Shown here in pieces: positions 20,187 through 30,508 of a DNA stretch of 64,000 nucleotides (positions are counted from its first letter, which is position 1; each line of letters begins with the position of its first letter). The notes under the pieces were generated by a model that saw only the letters and a list, made by a program, of their open reading frames with translations, was not told where the DNA came from and did no database searches. A program made the position numbers and the translations under genes. The DNA lies in the NCBI RefSeq assembly GCF_028816455.1, contig NZ_CP118246.1:124001-188000 (forward strand), given 5' to 3'. The stretch is from Devosia algicola (lineage in GTDB: Bacteria > Pseudomonadota > Alphaproteobacteria > Rhizobiales > Devosiaceae).

Positions 20187-20325
20187 GTTGACGCTATTAC
20201 CTAGGCGAGGCGCCCGAACCATCGGGCTTTAAGACAACGCTAGGGCGTAGTGCAACATTATAGTGCCATAGCGCTTATGTTGGTAGCGTATCAAAGACAC
20301 ACCGTCGCGACCGGATGAACTCAAT

Positions 20326-21345
20326 ATGAAACTTGCCACCGTAAAAAATGGCCGACCCGACGGACAATTGGTCGTGGTATCCAGCGATCGACTGCGCACC
20401 GTATCGGCCAGTCGTATCGCGCCCACGCTTCAAGCCGCGTTAGATGACTGGACCGAGGCCAGCCCGGCGCTTGCGGCGCTTGCCGACCAGCTAAATGCTG
20501 GCGAAATCGCCGGGCAAATGTTTGACCCCGCCACCTGTCTTGCCCCATTGCCGCGCGCATTTCAGTGGATCGATGGCGCCGGCTATCTCAGCCATCTCGA
20601 ACGTGTGCGCACCCTCAAGGGCAGCAAGGATGCCGAATTGCAATCGGCCCGACCGCTAATGTACCAGGGCGGGTCCGATTCGCTCTCAGCTCCCATGTCT
20701 CCTATTGCGGTCACCGACGATGCATTGGCGGTTGATTTCGAGGCCGAGATCGCGGCCATTGTCGGCCCGGTGCCCATGGGCGCGGATCGTGCCACTGCCA
20801 GCGCCGCCATACGCCTGCTGACCGTGTGCAACGATGTTTCACTCCGACGTCTTGTTCTTGATGATCTCCAAAATGGCTTTGGTTTTTTCCACGCCAAACC
20901 CTCCACAGCCTTTGCGCCGCTGGTCGTGACCACCGACGAATTCGACGATGCCTGGCGCGACAACCGCTTGCACCTCCGTGTTCAGTCTGTGATCAATGAT
21001 TCATTGTTCGGTCAGCCCAATGCTGGCGTTGATATGCATTTCGACTTCGCCGATCTGATTGTTGAGGCGGCGCGCACCCGTGACCTAGGTACCGGCACCA
21101 TCATCGGTTCGGGCACCGTGTCAAACCGGCATGATGAGGGTCTGCCCACCAAAAAAGGCGGCATCGGTTTTGCCTGCATCGCCGAGGCCCGCACCGTTGA
21201 AAAACTAAAATACGGTCGGGCCCGAACGCCCTTCCTGAAGGCCGGTGATCGCATCCGAATTGCTGCGCTCGATAGCGACGGTACGCCGGTATTTGGCGAA
21301 ATCGACCAGATCGTCACCGTTCGCACCCCGAAAGCCCACGGGTGA
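20326..21345 (+). CDS. fumarylacetoacetate hydrolase (FAH)-family protein
   Basis: A 339-aa member of the FAH superfamily, which includes fumarylacetoacetase, 2-keto-4-pentenoate hydratase-like enzymes and oxaloacetate decarboxylases. The metal-binding acidic residues are seen in AVDFEAEIAAIVG and in the preceding conserved MYQGGSD. The C-terminal GTIIGSGTVSNR and KLKYGRARTPFLKAGDRIRI are typical. The N-terminal ~75 residues match the extended type found in FAH-like enzymes of tyrosine or aromatic breakdown. No other aromatic catabolism gene is nearby, so the substrate is undefined. Confidence 0.82.
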   Translation: MKLATVKNGRPDGQLVVVSSDRLRTVSASRIAPTLQAALDDWTEASPALAALADQLNAGEIAGQMFDPATCLAPLPRAFQWIDGAGYLSHLERVRTLKGSKDAELQSARPLMYQGGSDSLSAPMSPIAVTDDALAVDFEAEIAAIVGPVPMGADRATASAAIRLLTVCNDVSLRRLVLDDLQNGFGFFHAKPSTAFAPLVVTTDEFDDAWRDNRLHLRVQSVINDSLFGQPNAGVDMHFDFADLIVEAARTRDLGTGTIIGSGTVSNRHDEGLPTKKGGIGFACIAEARTVEKLKYGRARTPFLKAGDRIRIAALDSDGTPVFGEIDQIVTVRTPKAHG

Positions 21346-21458
21346 ACAGTAGCCGATAACAATTGTGTGTGCCGGTTCCGCATCCTCCCCAAGCCGTGGC
21401 AGTCTGCCTCAACCGAAATTGCCCGCATCCACCGCGAGCCGATGAAATAGGAACTGTC

Positions 21459-21914
21459 ATGCGTATTGGATCTCTTTCAATTATCGTCGGCGTCGCTCTG
21501 TCGCTTGCCGGAACCGCAGCGGTGTTCGCGCAGGATGCATTTGTGGTGCCGACCGCGCCCGAGGAAATCGTTGCGGCGCGACAGGCATTGATGAAAGAAG
21601 ATGGTGGCATTCTGCGCACAGCGGGGGGTCTCACCGGTGACGAAGCGGTTACTGCTATGAAAACCATCATCACCAACTATTCCCATATTCCAGCGTTGTT
21701 CCCTGAAGGCTCCATAGTAGGCGACTCCGAAGCCCTGCCGATAATTTGGGACAATTTTGACGAATTTACCGCGATTGTGGATACCGGCACCGAAGCGGCC
21801 AAGACAGCAATGGCGGCAGCTGAAACCGGTGATGCAACCGCTTATGGCGCGGCGCTCAAGGCACTTGGCGCAAGCTGTGGTGCCTGCCACCAACAGTTCC
21901 GCAAACCGCAATAA
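21459..21914 (+). CDS. cytochrome c' (class II c-type cytochrome)
   Basis: A periplasmic 151-aa protein with a signal peptide ending AAVFAQD and a single haem-binding site, CGACHQQFR, very near the C-terminus, the hallmark of class II cytochromes c'. The rest is predicted to be a four-helix bundle. These proteins bind NO, CO or O2 and may protect against nitrosative stress or carry electrons. I chose the ATG at 21459, with AGGAAC a few bases upstream; the longer frame lacks a signal peptide start. It is followed by a strong terminator. Confidence 0.92.
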   Translation: MRIGSLSIIVGVALSLAGTAAVFAQDAFVVPTAPEEIVAARQALMKEDGGILRTAGGLTGDEAVTAMKTIITNYSHIPALFPEGSIVGDSEALPIIWDNFDEFTAIVDTGTEAAKTAMAAAETGDATAYGAALKALGASCGACHQQFRKPQ

Positions 21915-21937
21915 TTTATCGCCTCCAAAGCGATCTA

Positions 21938-21965
21938 GGGCGGCGCTTGCGCCGCCCCTTTTCTT
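21938..21965 (+). terminator. rho-independent terminator after cytochrome c'
   Basis: A perfect 9-bp stem, GGGCGGCGC (21938-21946) with GCGCCGCCC (21949-21957), and a two-base loop are followed by CTTTTCTTTT. It ends the FAH/cytochrome transcript. Confidence 0.9.
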
Positions 21966-22171
21966 TTGCCCGATTACTCAAACGCAAAAAATGCTTGATT
22001 TCCGTCGCATCTGCGGTCAATTTCGCCGCAAATGAAAACCGTAAACGCAATCTGCATTATTGGCTGCATTATTAGCTGCTAACCACTTGTTGGCGGCGCG
22101 GTTTTCTTCATTCTGAATCACACGACCCGAAGACTCCACCGCCAGTGCATTTCTATGCTCAGGACGCATCC

Positions 22172-23636
22172 ATGACTTCGGCCAAATCTCCAATCAGTCT
22201 CTACAATACGCTGACGCGCACCAAGGAGCCCTTGCACCCCTTGGACGAAAACAATGTGCGCATGTATGTCTGCGGGCCGACCGTCTACGATTTTGCCCAT
22301 ATCGGCAATGCCCGCCCGGTCATCGTATTCGACCTGTTGTTTCGGCTATTGCGTCACCATTTTGGCGACGAGCACGTTTCCTATGTGCGCAACATCACCG
22401 ATGTCGACGACAAGATAAATGCCCGCGCCGCGCGCGACTTTCCCGATATGCCGCTCAACGAGGCGATACGCAAAGTCACCGAAAAAACCGCTGACCGGTT
22501 TGTAGCCGACGCAATGGCGTTGGGGTGCCTGGAGCCCACACATCAGCCGCGCGCTACTGACTTCATCGTCCCCCGCAACGACGGCAAGTCGGATATGGTC
22601 AGCCTGATCGGCCAATTGATCGACAAGGGCAACGCCTACGAGGCCAATGGCGAGGTATTATTCGATGTAACCTCAATGCCTGATTACGGCAAACTGTCGG
22701 GCCGCAATCTTGCTGAGAACCTTGCCGGTGCCCGCATTGCCGTTGATGCCCACAAGAAGAACCCCGCCGATTTTGTGCTCTGGAAACAATCTTCCGCCGA
22801 TGAACCCGGCTGGGAAAGCCCATGGGGCAGGGGGCGCCCGGGCTGGCACATAGAATGCTCGGCCATGAGCGCCGCTTTTCTGGGCGAAATATTCGACATT
22901 CACGGGGGCGGGCTAGACCTGATCTTTCCGCACCACGAAAACGAACTCGCCCAGTCCCGTTGCGCCCACGGCACCCACGCCATGGCCAACATATGGATGC
23001 ACAACGGCTTTTTGCAGGTCGAAGGGCAGAAAATGTCCAAAAGCCTGGGCAATTTCATCACCATCAATGATCTGCTGGACACCAATAAATTCGGCGGACA
23101 AAAATGGCATGGTCGCGTGCTACGTCTGGCGATGCTGACCACGCATTATCGCCAGCCCATCGACTGGACAGCAGATCGGCTCTTTGAATGCCGCTCGATG
23201 CTTTACGACTGGAATAAAGCGGTGTTCGAAGCACCATTGCAGCCTGTGCCTGCCGAATTTCTCGCGGCACTCTGCGAGGATTTGAATACCTCGGGCGCCA
23301 TTACGATCCTGCATGCGTTGGCAAAATCGGTCAATGCCGCCGCCACCGGTCTCGACAAGGTTGAGACCGCGGGAAGGCTGAGAGCAGCACTCGAGCCTAT
23401 CCGGGCTATATGAAAAACAAAACTCGGATGTCCTATTGCGGCAGGAAGTTCGCGATGGACCCGGCGAGCACGCGGTAACAGAAATGGTCACTGCCCGTCT
23501 CAACGCCTTGAACGCCAAGGACTTTTCTACGGCAGATAATATTCGCGACCAACTGACCGAACAGGGCATTGCCCTGATGGACTACAAGGACGCAGACACA
23601 GGCGAACGCCGCACCAAATGGGAGATCAAGCGATGA
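22172..23636 (+). CDS. cysS: cysteinyl-tRNA synthetase, one frameshift
   Basis: Class I synthetase charging tRNA-Cys. Visible are the HIGH-like segment ([18 protein letters not shown]), zinc ligands (the Cys in MYVCGPT and in HIECSAMSA), the [15 protein letters not shown] motif and the KMSKS loop ([10 protein letters not shown]). GAGCCT at 23393-23398 shifts the frame in the C-terminal anticodon region; restoring GAGCT gives [19 protein letters not shown] and a protein of about 487 aa ending KWEIKR. The start at 22172 ([10 protein letters not shown]) is favoured over the Met at 22145. It heads a six-gene chain with overlapping ends through cimA. Confidence 0.94.
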
Positions 23637-24002
23637 CCAGTATTTTCGATCATGTCGGCTTTGTGGTGTCGGATTTCGAGGCAGCCAAATCGTTTTATGG
23701 AACGGCACTCGCGCGGCTTGGCATTACGCTTCTGACCGATTTTACCTACAACGAAAATCACCACGCCGGTTTTGGTGTCGACCGACCGGTATTCTGGATC
23801 GGTACCGGCAAGACGGTACAAACCTCGTTACATCTGGCTTTTGCAGCCACCAGTCACGCACAGGTCGATGCATTTTACGCCGCCGCTATTGCCGCTGGTG
23901 GTCGCGATAATGGCGGGCCCGGCATTCGTGATTTATACCATCCCAACTATTATGGCGCCTTTATCCTCGACGCGGACGGCAATAATATCGAGGCGGTGTG
24001 TC

Positions 24003-24016
<14 letters not shown>
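23633..24016 (+). CDS. VOC-family glyoxalase/dioxygenase-like protein
   Basis: A 127-aa protein of the vicinal-oxygen-chelate fold, starting FDHVGFVVSDFEAAKSFYGTAL and ending with the second module NYYGAFILDADGNNIEAVCH. The His of FDHVG, the His of TSLHLAF and the Glu of NIEAVCH sit at the usual metal positions. It belongs to the short single-domain glyoxalase-like type; the substrate is unknown. It overlaps cysS by 4 bp (ATGA) and the next GFA gene by 14 bp, so it is translationally coupled on both sides. Confidence 0.88.
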
Positions 24017-25440
<1,424 letters not shown>

Positions 25441-25441
<1 letters not shown>

Positions 25442-25923
25442 TGGACCAGCCAGTGAGCGGCGGCTGCCAATGTGGCGCCATACGTTATCGCTTTACCCAG
25501 CCGCCCAGCCACGCCCATATCTGTCATTGCCGCATGTGCCAAAAGGCATTTGGCAGCTTTTATGCGCCACTGGTCGGTGGGCTCAAAACGACGTTTGAGT
25601 TTACGCGCGGCACACTGAGCGTCTTCAAGTCGTCAGACCAGGTCGAGCGCGGCTTCTGCGCAGCCTGCGGCACTCCACTGACCCTGGGCGACATCGGCGG
25701 CAAATATATCTCGGTGTCCATTGGCTCGCTTGATCACCCGGAGGATTTTCCGCCCGTCGACCAGCACGGAACCGAAAGCCGCCTGAGTTACACCAATGGC
25801 CTGGGATCACTACCGGAACAACCGACAACGGAAATGCAGGATCCCGCGGGTACCGCACGCATTCTCGCCAGCAACCACCAGCATCCAGACTATGACACGG
25901 CCAGTTGGCCACAGCAGAAATAG
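25441..25923 (+). CDS. GFA-family zinc-binding protein, copy 2
   Basis: A 160-aa protein with GGCQCGAIRY, HICHCRMCQKAFGSFYAPL and FCAACGTPLTLGD as its zinc-binding cysteine motifs. The length matches the upstream paralog at 24003 exactly, and the C-terminal NHQHPDYDTASWP corresponds to that paralog's tail. The divergence between the copies (outside the Cys motifs and tail) suggests an old duplication with split function. It overlaps pip by one base and is followed 11 bp later by cimA. Confidence 0.88.
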
Positions 25924-25934
25924 AGCAAATCGGC

Positions 25935-27545
25935 ATGACCAGAGAACGCCTTTATATCTTCGACACCACCCTCAGAGACGGCGCACAGACGGCAGGGATC
26001 GAGTTTTCGCTGGAAGACAAGATTTCCATTGTCGGGCTGCTTGAACGCCTGGGTGTCGACTATATTGAAGGCGGTTATCCCGGTGCCAATCCGATCGACA
26101 CCGAATTTTTTACCGAGAAACGCACCAAAAACGCGCGCTTTACTGCCTTTGGCATGACCAAGCGAGCCGGGCGCTCTGCTGCCAATGACCCCGGCGTGCA
26201 GGGGCTACTCAATTCCAGCGCGGAAGCCACCTGCTTTGTCGCCAAGGCGTGGGACCAACAGGTGCAAACTGCGCTTGAAATCTCACCCGAGGAAAATCTT
26301 GCCAACCTGGTTGATACCGTCAGGGCATCGGTTGCCGCCAACAAGGAAACGATGATCGATTGCGAGCATTTCTTTGATGGGTTCAAGGCCAACCCCGACT
26401 ATGCCTTGGCCTGTGTGGTGGGTGCCATCGAAGCGGGCGCGCGCTGGGTGGTCCTTTGCGACACCAATGGCGGCACTATGCCATCCGAAATCGACGACAT
26501 CGTCAGTAAAGTCGTGGCCGTGGTGCCGGGCGATAAAATCGGCATCCATGCCCATGATGACACCGGACAGGCGGTCGCCAACACATTGGCGGCGGTCGAG
26601 GCGGGTGCGCGCCAGATTCAGGGCACACTCAACGGTATCGGCGAACGGTGTGGCAACGCCAATCTGATAACCCTCATTCCCACGCTGGCGCTCAAGCCAG
26701 TGTTTGCCGAGCGGTTTACGCTGGGTATCAGCGCCGAACAGCTTGCCAGTCTGACACAGATTTCGCGCGCCTTTGACGACCGCTTGAACCGTGCACCGGA
26801 GCGCCAAAGCCCCTATGTCGGTGCATCTGCTTTCGTCACCAAGGCGGGCATCCACGCATCGGCGCTGGCCAAGGATTTTTCCAGCTATGAGCATGTCCAG
26901 CCCGAGAGCGTTGGCAATGAGCGCGCCATTCTGGTGAGCCAGCAGGCCGGAAAATCCAACCTGATGACTGCCTTGGCGCGCCACGGCATCGCTATTGAGA
27001 AGGACGATCCACGCCTGAATACGCTCCTCGCCAACGTCAAGGATCGCGAATCACGTGGCTATTCTTACGACGGTGCCGACGCCTCTTTCGCGCTTCTGGC
27101 GCGCCGGGTGCTTGGCACGCTGCCACATTTTTTTACTGTCACCAGCTTCCGTGCCAGTGTCGAACAGCGTGTCGATGGTGCTGGCGCGCTCGATGCATTG
27201 ACCGAAGCGGTGGTCAAGATCCGTATCGACGACGAAGTATTAATGTCGGTTGCCGAAGGCAATGGCCCGGTCAATGCTTTGGATTTGGCGCTACGCAAGG
27301 ATCTTGGAAAGTATTCGGACCTAATTGGCGACATGGAACTGGTCGACTTTAAGGTGCGGATCCTCAACGGCGGCACGGGCGCGGTCACTCGTGTGCTGGT
27401 AGAAAGTCGGGATGGCAGCGGCGAGCGCTGGTACACAATCGGGGTCTCGCCCAATATCATTGATGCTTCGTTTGAGGCACTGTATGAATCCATTACATAT
27501 AAGCTGTTGAAAACTGCGGCGGCACAGTCAACAACAGCCGCTTAA
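25935..27545 (+). CDS. cimA: (R)-citramalate synthase
   Basis: Condenses pyruvate and acetyl-CoA to (R)-citramalate, the entry to isoleucine synthesis without threonine. The 536-aa length, the start IFDTTLRDGAQTAGIEFSLEDK, the metal site HAHDDTGQAVANTLAAVEAG and the regulatory C-terminal domain (VDFKVRILNGGTGAVTRVLVE) match the CimA/LeuA-like family. The GAQTAGIEFS wording and long length favour citramalate over isopropylmalate synthase. The ATG at 25935 is preferred to an upstream in-frame ATG inside the GFA gene. It is the last gene of the cysS chain. Confidence 0.92.
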   Translation: MTRERLYIFDTTLRDGAQTAGIEFSLEDKISIVGLLERLGVDYIEGGYPGANPIDTEFFTEKRTKNARFTAFGMTKRAGRSAANDPGVQGLLNSSAEATCFVAKAWDQQVQTALEISPEENLANLVDTVRASVAANKETMIDCEHFFDGFKANPDYALACVVGAIEAGARWVVLCDTNGGTMPSEIDDIVSKVVAVVPGDKIGIHAHDDTGQAVANTLAAVEAGARQIQGTLNGIGERCGNANLITLIPTLALKPVFAERFTLGISAEQLASLTQISRAFDDRLNRAPERQSPYVGASAFVTKAGIHASALAKDFSSYEHVQPESVGNERAILVSQQAGKSNLMTALARHGIAIEKDDPRLNTLLANVKDRESRGYSYDGADASFALLARRVLGTLPHFFTVTSFRASVEQRVDGAGALDALTEAVVKIRIDDEVLMSVAEGNGPVNALDLALRKDLGKYSDLIGDMELVDFKVRILNGGTGAVTRVLVESRDGSGERWYTIGVSPNIIDASFEALYESITYKLLKTAAAQSTTAA

Positions 27546-27605
27546 ACTTAATCTGGCAGCGCACCCACCTCGGGCGCGTCGCCCCATTTTGCCCGGGAGG
27601 CAACA

Positions 27606-30091
27606 CTGGCCGATTCCGCACCGAAACAACCCCTGGCGCTCACCATCGGTGCGGCTGCGGTTACCCTGCTCATTGTCATTGGCGTTCTGACCGGCCCGAC
27701 AGTTGTGAACTGCTTTAACAGTCCGGACGGCATGGGGCTGTGTTTGCGCGCCCATATGCCCGGCGTGCCGGTCGCCGTGACCGAGACCGCCGCGCTACCG
27801 GACCAAACGGCACCGGACACGCCAACCGATACGACAATCGGTGACACCGACCAGAGCGTGACTCCGCCAGATGCGGGCGAGGCGACCGCTTCGTCACCGG
27901 CAGAGGTCGCGACAGCAAATCCTGCCGAACCGGCGCCGACAGCAGAACCCAAGGTTCCAAATGATCTGATTGCCGCGACCTTTGGCTTGTTGCGTGCTGA
28001 ACCAGATGGGTCAGTGGTTATCGCCGGGTCAGGAACGCCAAAGTCCGAAATCGAAGTTTTTGCCAATGGCGACCTGTTGGGTAAAACCACCGTTGAATCC
28101 AGCGGTGACTGGGTTTTGGTTCCCGACGCGCCACTGCCGGCAGGTGGTGTTGAAATCACGCTGGGCGAGACTGGCAAGACCGCTCTTGCCGACAAATCAT
28201 TTGTGGTTGTGATCAATCCTGACAAGCAAACCGAACCTTTGGTTGTGGCAAGTGCACCGGGCGAGGCAAGCGACATCCTGCAAGGCCTGACGAGGCCAGC
28301 ACCCGTCCAAACCGCCACCGCCGAAACGGCGACGACGCAACCACCCGCGGCAGATGCCCCCGCGACCGCACCGGCTCCGACGCCAGCAGATACAGCACCA
28401 GCCGTGGAAGCTGAACCCGCAACAACCGCTGAAACGGCGCCACCCGCTGAAACTGCGACGCCAACAGAGACTGCGCCACCCCCAGAAACGGCAACGCCAA
28501 CTGAACCAGCGGTAACCGCTGAAACGTCGGCACCCGCCCAATCCGCAACGCCGACACCGAGTGCGACGGCTGAGGCATCAGCCGCCACCGACACCGTTAC
28601 CGACACCACCGCTGCGCCAGCAACAGCATCGGCGGTCGAGTCAGTTGCTCCTGCAGTCGAGGCAGCCACACCGACGCCATCCGTGCCCAATGCTGACAAT
28701 CCTGCCACCAATAGTGAGCAAAACCCACCATCAGGCGATAATACCACGGCGCCGACCGGGGGGATACGACACCTGCCGATACGCAGATCCAGGTCGCAAC
28801 TGCAGAACCCGAGACCGCACCGGCACCCGAGACGTCAGCTCAACCGACCCTCACGGCACCTGCCGAAGCACCTGCTCCGGCCGTACCCCAGCCCACTCCG
28901 CAGGTTGAATCAGCGACGGCACCGGCGGCGGCACCATCGCTCGATCAGCCAGCAGCGCCAGCCGCACCAGCCGCCGTTGCGACCACGTCAACAGCGCCGG
29001 AAGCACCTCCGGTTTCGACAACGCCCAAAGCGGTCGCTGATGTCCAACCCACGATTGACGCGATCGAAATCGACGGTGACAAATCCTTTATTGCCGGTGG
29101 TGGCCCCGATGGCGCCACGGTCCGGCTCTATGTTGATGATCAGTATATCGCCGACGCCACCGTTGCTGATGGCCGCTGGCTTGTTGAGGCGGGCAAGGTG
29201 CTGACCAAGCCGAGCCAGCGCATTCGCATTGACGTACTGAAATCTGGCTCTGCCGACGTCACCGCCCGCGCCGAGGTCAATTTCGAGGTTCAATTGCCCG
29301 CAGCAGTCGAGCCGCCCGTTGCCATCGCGTCAGCTGATCAGCCAGCACCAGACGCGCCCACAACGCAAGACAACCAGGCACCTGTAGCGGTGGAACCGAC
29401 GCAGCAGCCTGCGCCAAGCGCCACACCAGCGCCTGAATTGGCGACGCCAACGCCCCCAGCGGTCGAGACACCAGCGACAGCGCCACAGCCGGCGGTTGCA
29501 CCTGAAGCAGCGCCGGTAACGCCCACCGTAACGGCAGAGGTGCCGGCACAAGCCGAAAATAGCATGGCCCCGCCGACAACCGCCCCAGTGAGCGAACCCG
29601 CCACCGCGCCAACGCCAGAGGTTGCGGCGACAGCACCCCAACAGGCCAAGCCACAAGCCACGATAGCGGCGACGACACCGGAACCGGTAGTACCCGCAGC
29701 CAGTGATGCGGACAATAGCAGCGCATCCGCATCCGTACCGGCCACGACTCCGCCCGAGCCGGTGGAGACCGCAACGGCATCCAAACCGGCCACGGTTTCT
29801 GAGTCCATGGCGACGGCGACTGCTGCGCCAGAAGCATCATCAACAACCATCGCCGAACCTGAGGTGCCAACCCTGATTGGGACTGCCGTCGGTGATCCCG
29901 AAAACCTTCGTTTCGCGTCGGGCAAGGCGATCATTCGGCGCGGAGACAATCTCTGGACCATCGCCCGCCGCGTCTATGGCGCCGGGATCAAATACACCAC
30001 CATCTATGACGCCAATACCGATCAGATCCGTGACCCGAATATGATTTATCCGGGTCAAGTGTTTGAATTGCCCAAGACACAAGCGCAATAG
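27606..30091 (+). CDS. large Ala/Pro/Thr-rich envelope protein with Ig-like repeats and C-terminal LysM, one frameshift
   Basis: An envelope protein of about 827 aa. An N-terminal hydrophobic anchor (TLLIVIGVLTGPTVV) is followed by a low-complexity linker, an Ig/Big-like domain around PDGSVVIAGSGTPKSEIEVFA, a long T-A-P-E repeat linker, a second related domain (DGATVRLYVDDQYIADATV), another linker and a LysM domain (IRRGDNLWTIARRVYG to IYPGQVFELPK) that binds peptidoglycan. Such proteins occur across rhizobia; the function is unproven. The frame is broken at a run of six G (28758-28763); four or seven would restore it, giving GDTTPADTQIQVATAEPE. The start is unclear: no ATG precedes the anchor, and CTG 27606 after GGGAGG (27595-27600) is the best candidate; GTG 27705 would remove the anchor. 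Confidence 0.8.
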
Positions 30092-30096
30092 CCGAT

Positions 30097-30126
30097 TATC
30101 AGCCCCGCCAAGCGGTGGGGCTGATA
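30097..30126 (+). terminator. hairpin after the LysM gene, possible terminator
   Basis: A perfect 10-bp stem, TATCAGCCCC (30097-30106) with GGGGCTGATA (30117-30126), starts 5 bp after the LysM stop. There is no T-run, so it may instead protect the mRNA 3' end or need Rho. Confidence 0.5.
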
Positions 30127-30146
30127 GGGCTTGCAGGTTGCCTCAC

Positions 30147-30178
30147 CTTCTTTTATCGTAATGTACCGATAAAAGAAG
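30147..30178. promoter_or_regulatory. perfect palindromic operator of the ArsR-type regulator
   Basis: CTTCTTTTATCG (30147-30158) and its exact complement CGATAAAAGAAG (30167-30178) flank an 8-bp spacer. The site ends 6 bp before the arsR-type start codon and would cover its ribosome-binding site and probably the promoter. ArsR/SmtB repressors bind 12-2-12-like AT-rich dyads in their own promoters, so autoregulation of the arsR-exporter pair is the natural reading. Confidence 0.75.
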
Positions 30179-30184
30179 ATAGCC

Positions 30185-30508
30185 ATGCGTGACGACGACA
30201 TTGCAACCGCCATGCGAGCCTTGGGGCACCCCGTGCGCCTCAATATTTTGCGCATTCTTGCAACTCAGCAGCAATCTCCGTGTTGTTGCTCCGATGTTAC
30301 CGTGTCGCTGCCCCTGGCGCAGTCCACAGTATCCCAGCACATCAAGGTGCTATTCGACGCGGGTCTGATCGAGCGCAAGTCTCGCGGCACCCGCAACTGC
30401 TATACCATTCGGCACGACCGGCTCGCTGATCTGGGTGCTGCCTATACCGGCTTGCTGGCCGGATTGGCCGGTGGGCCGATCAAAGAACTGGAAATGGACC
30501 CAGTCTGA
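30185..30508 (+). CDS. ArsR/SmtB-family metal-responsive repressor
   Basis: A 107-aa winged-helix repressor: LGHPVRLNILRIL opens the fold, and STVSQHIKVLFDAGLIERKSRG is the recognition helix and wing. Just before the recognition helix it has three adjacent cysteines (C33-C35, SPCCCSDV), in the place where ArsR and CadC-type sensors bind thiophilic metals or metalloids. This makes As(III), Cd(II), Pb(II) or Hg(II)-like ligands, or a thiol-redox signal, more likely than Zn. It overlaps the ABC exporter gene by one base (TGATG), and a perfect operator lies upstream, so it very probably represses both. Confidence 0.9.
   Translation: MRDDDIATAMRALGHPVRLNILRILATQQQSPCCCSDVTVSLPLAQSTVSQHIKVLFDAGLIERKSRGTRNCYTIRHDRLADLGAAYTGLLAGLAGGPIKELEMDPV

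Noticed and set aside
27548..28747. A 399-aa Val/Ala/Gly/Ser-rich frame antisense to the LysM protein
   Set aside because: Its composition is the mirror of the Ala/Pro/Thr-rich repeat codons on the plus strand; no start signal or domain supports it.
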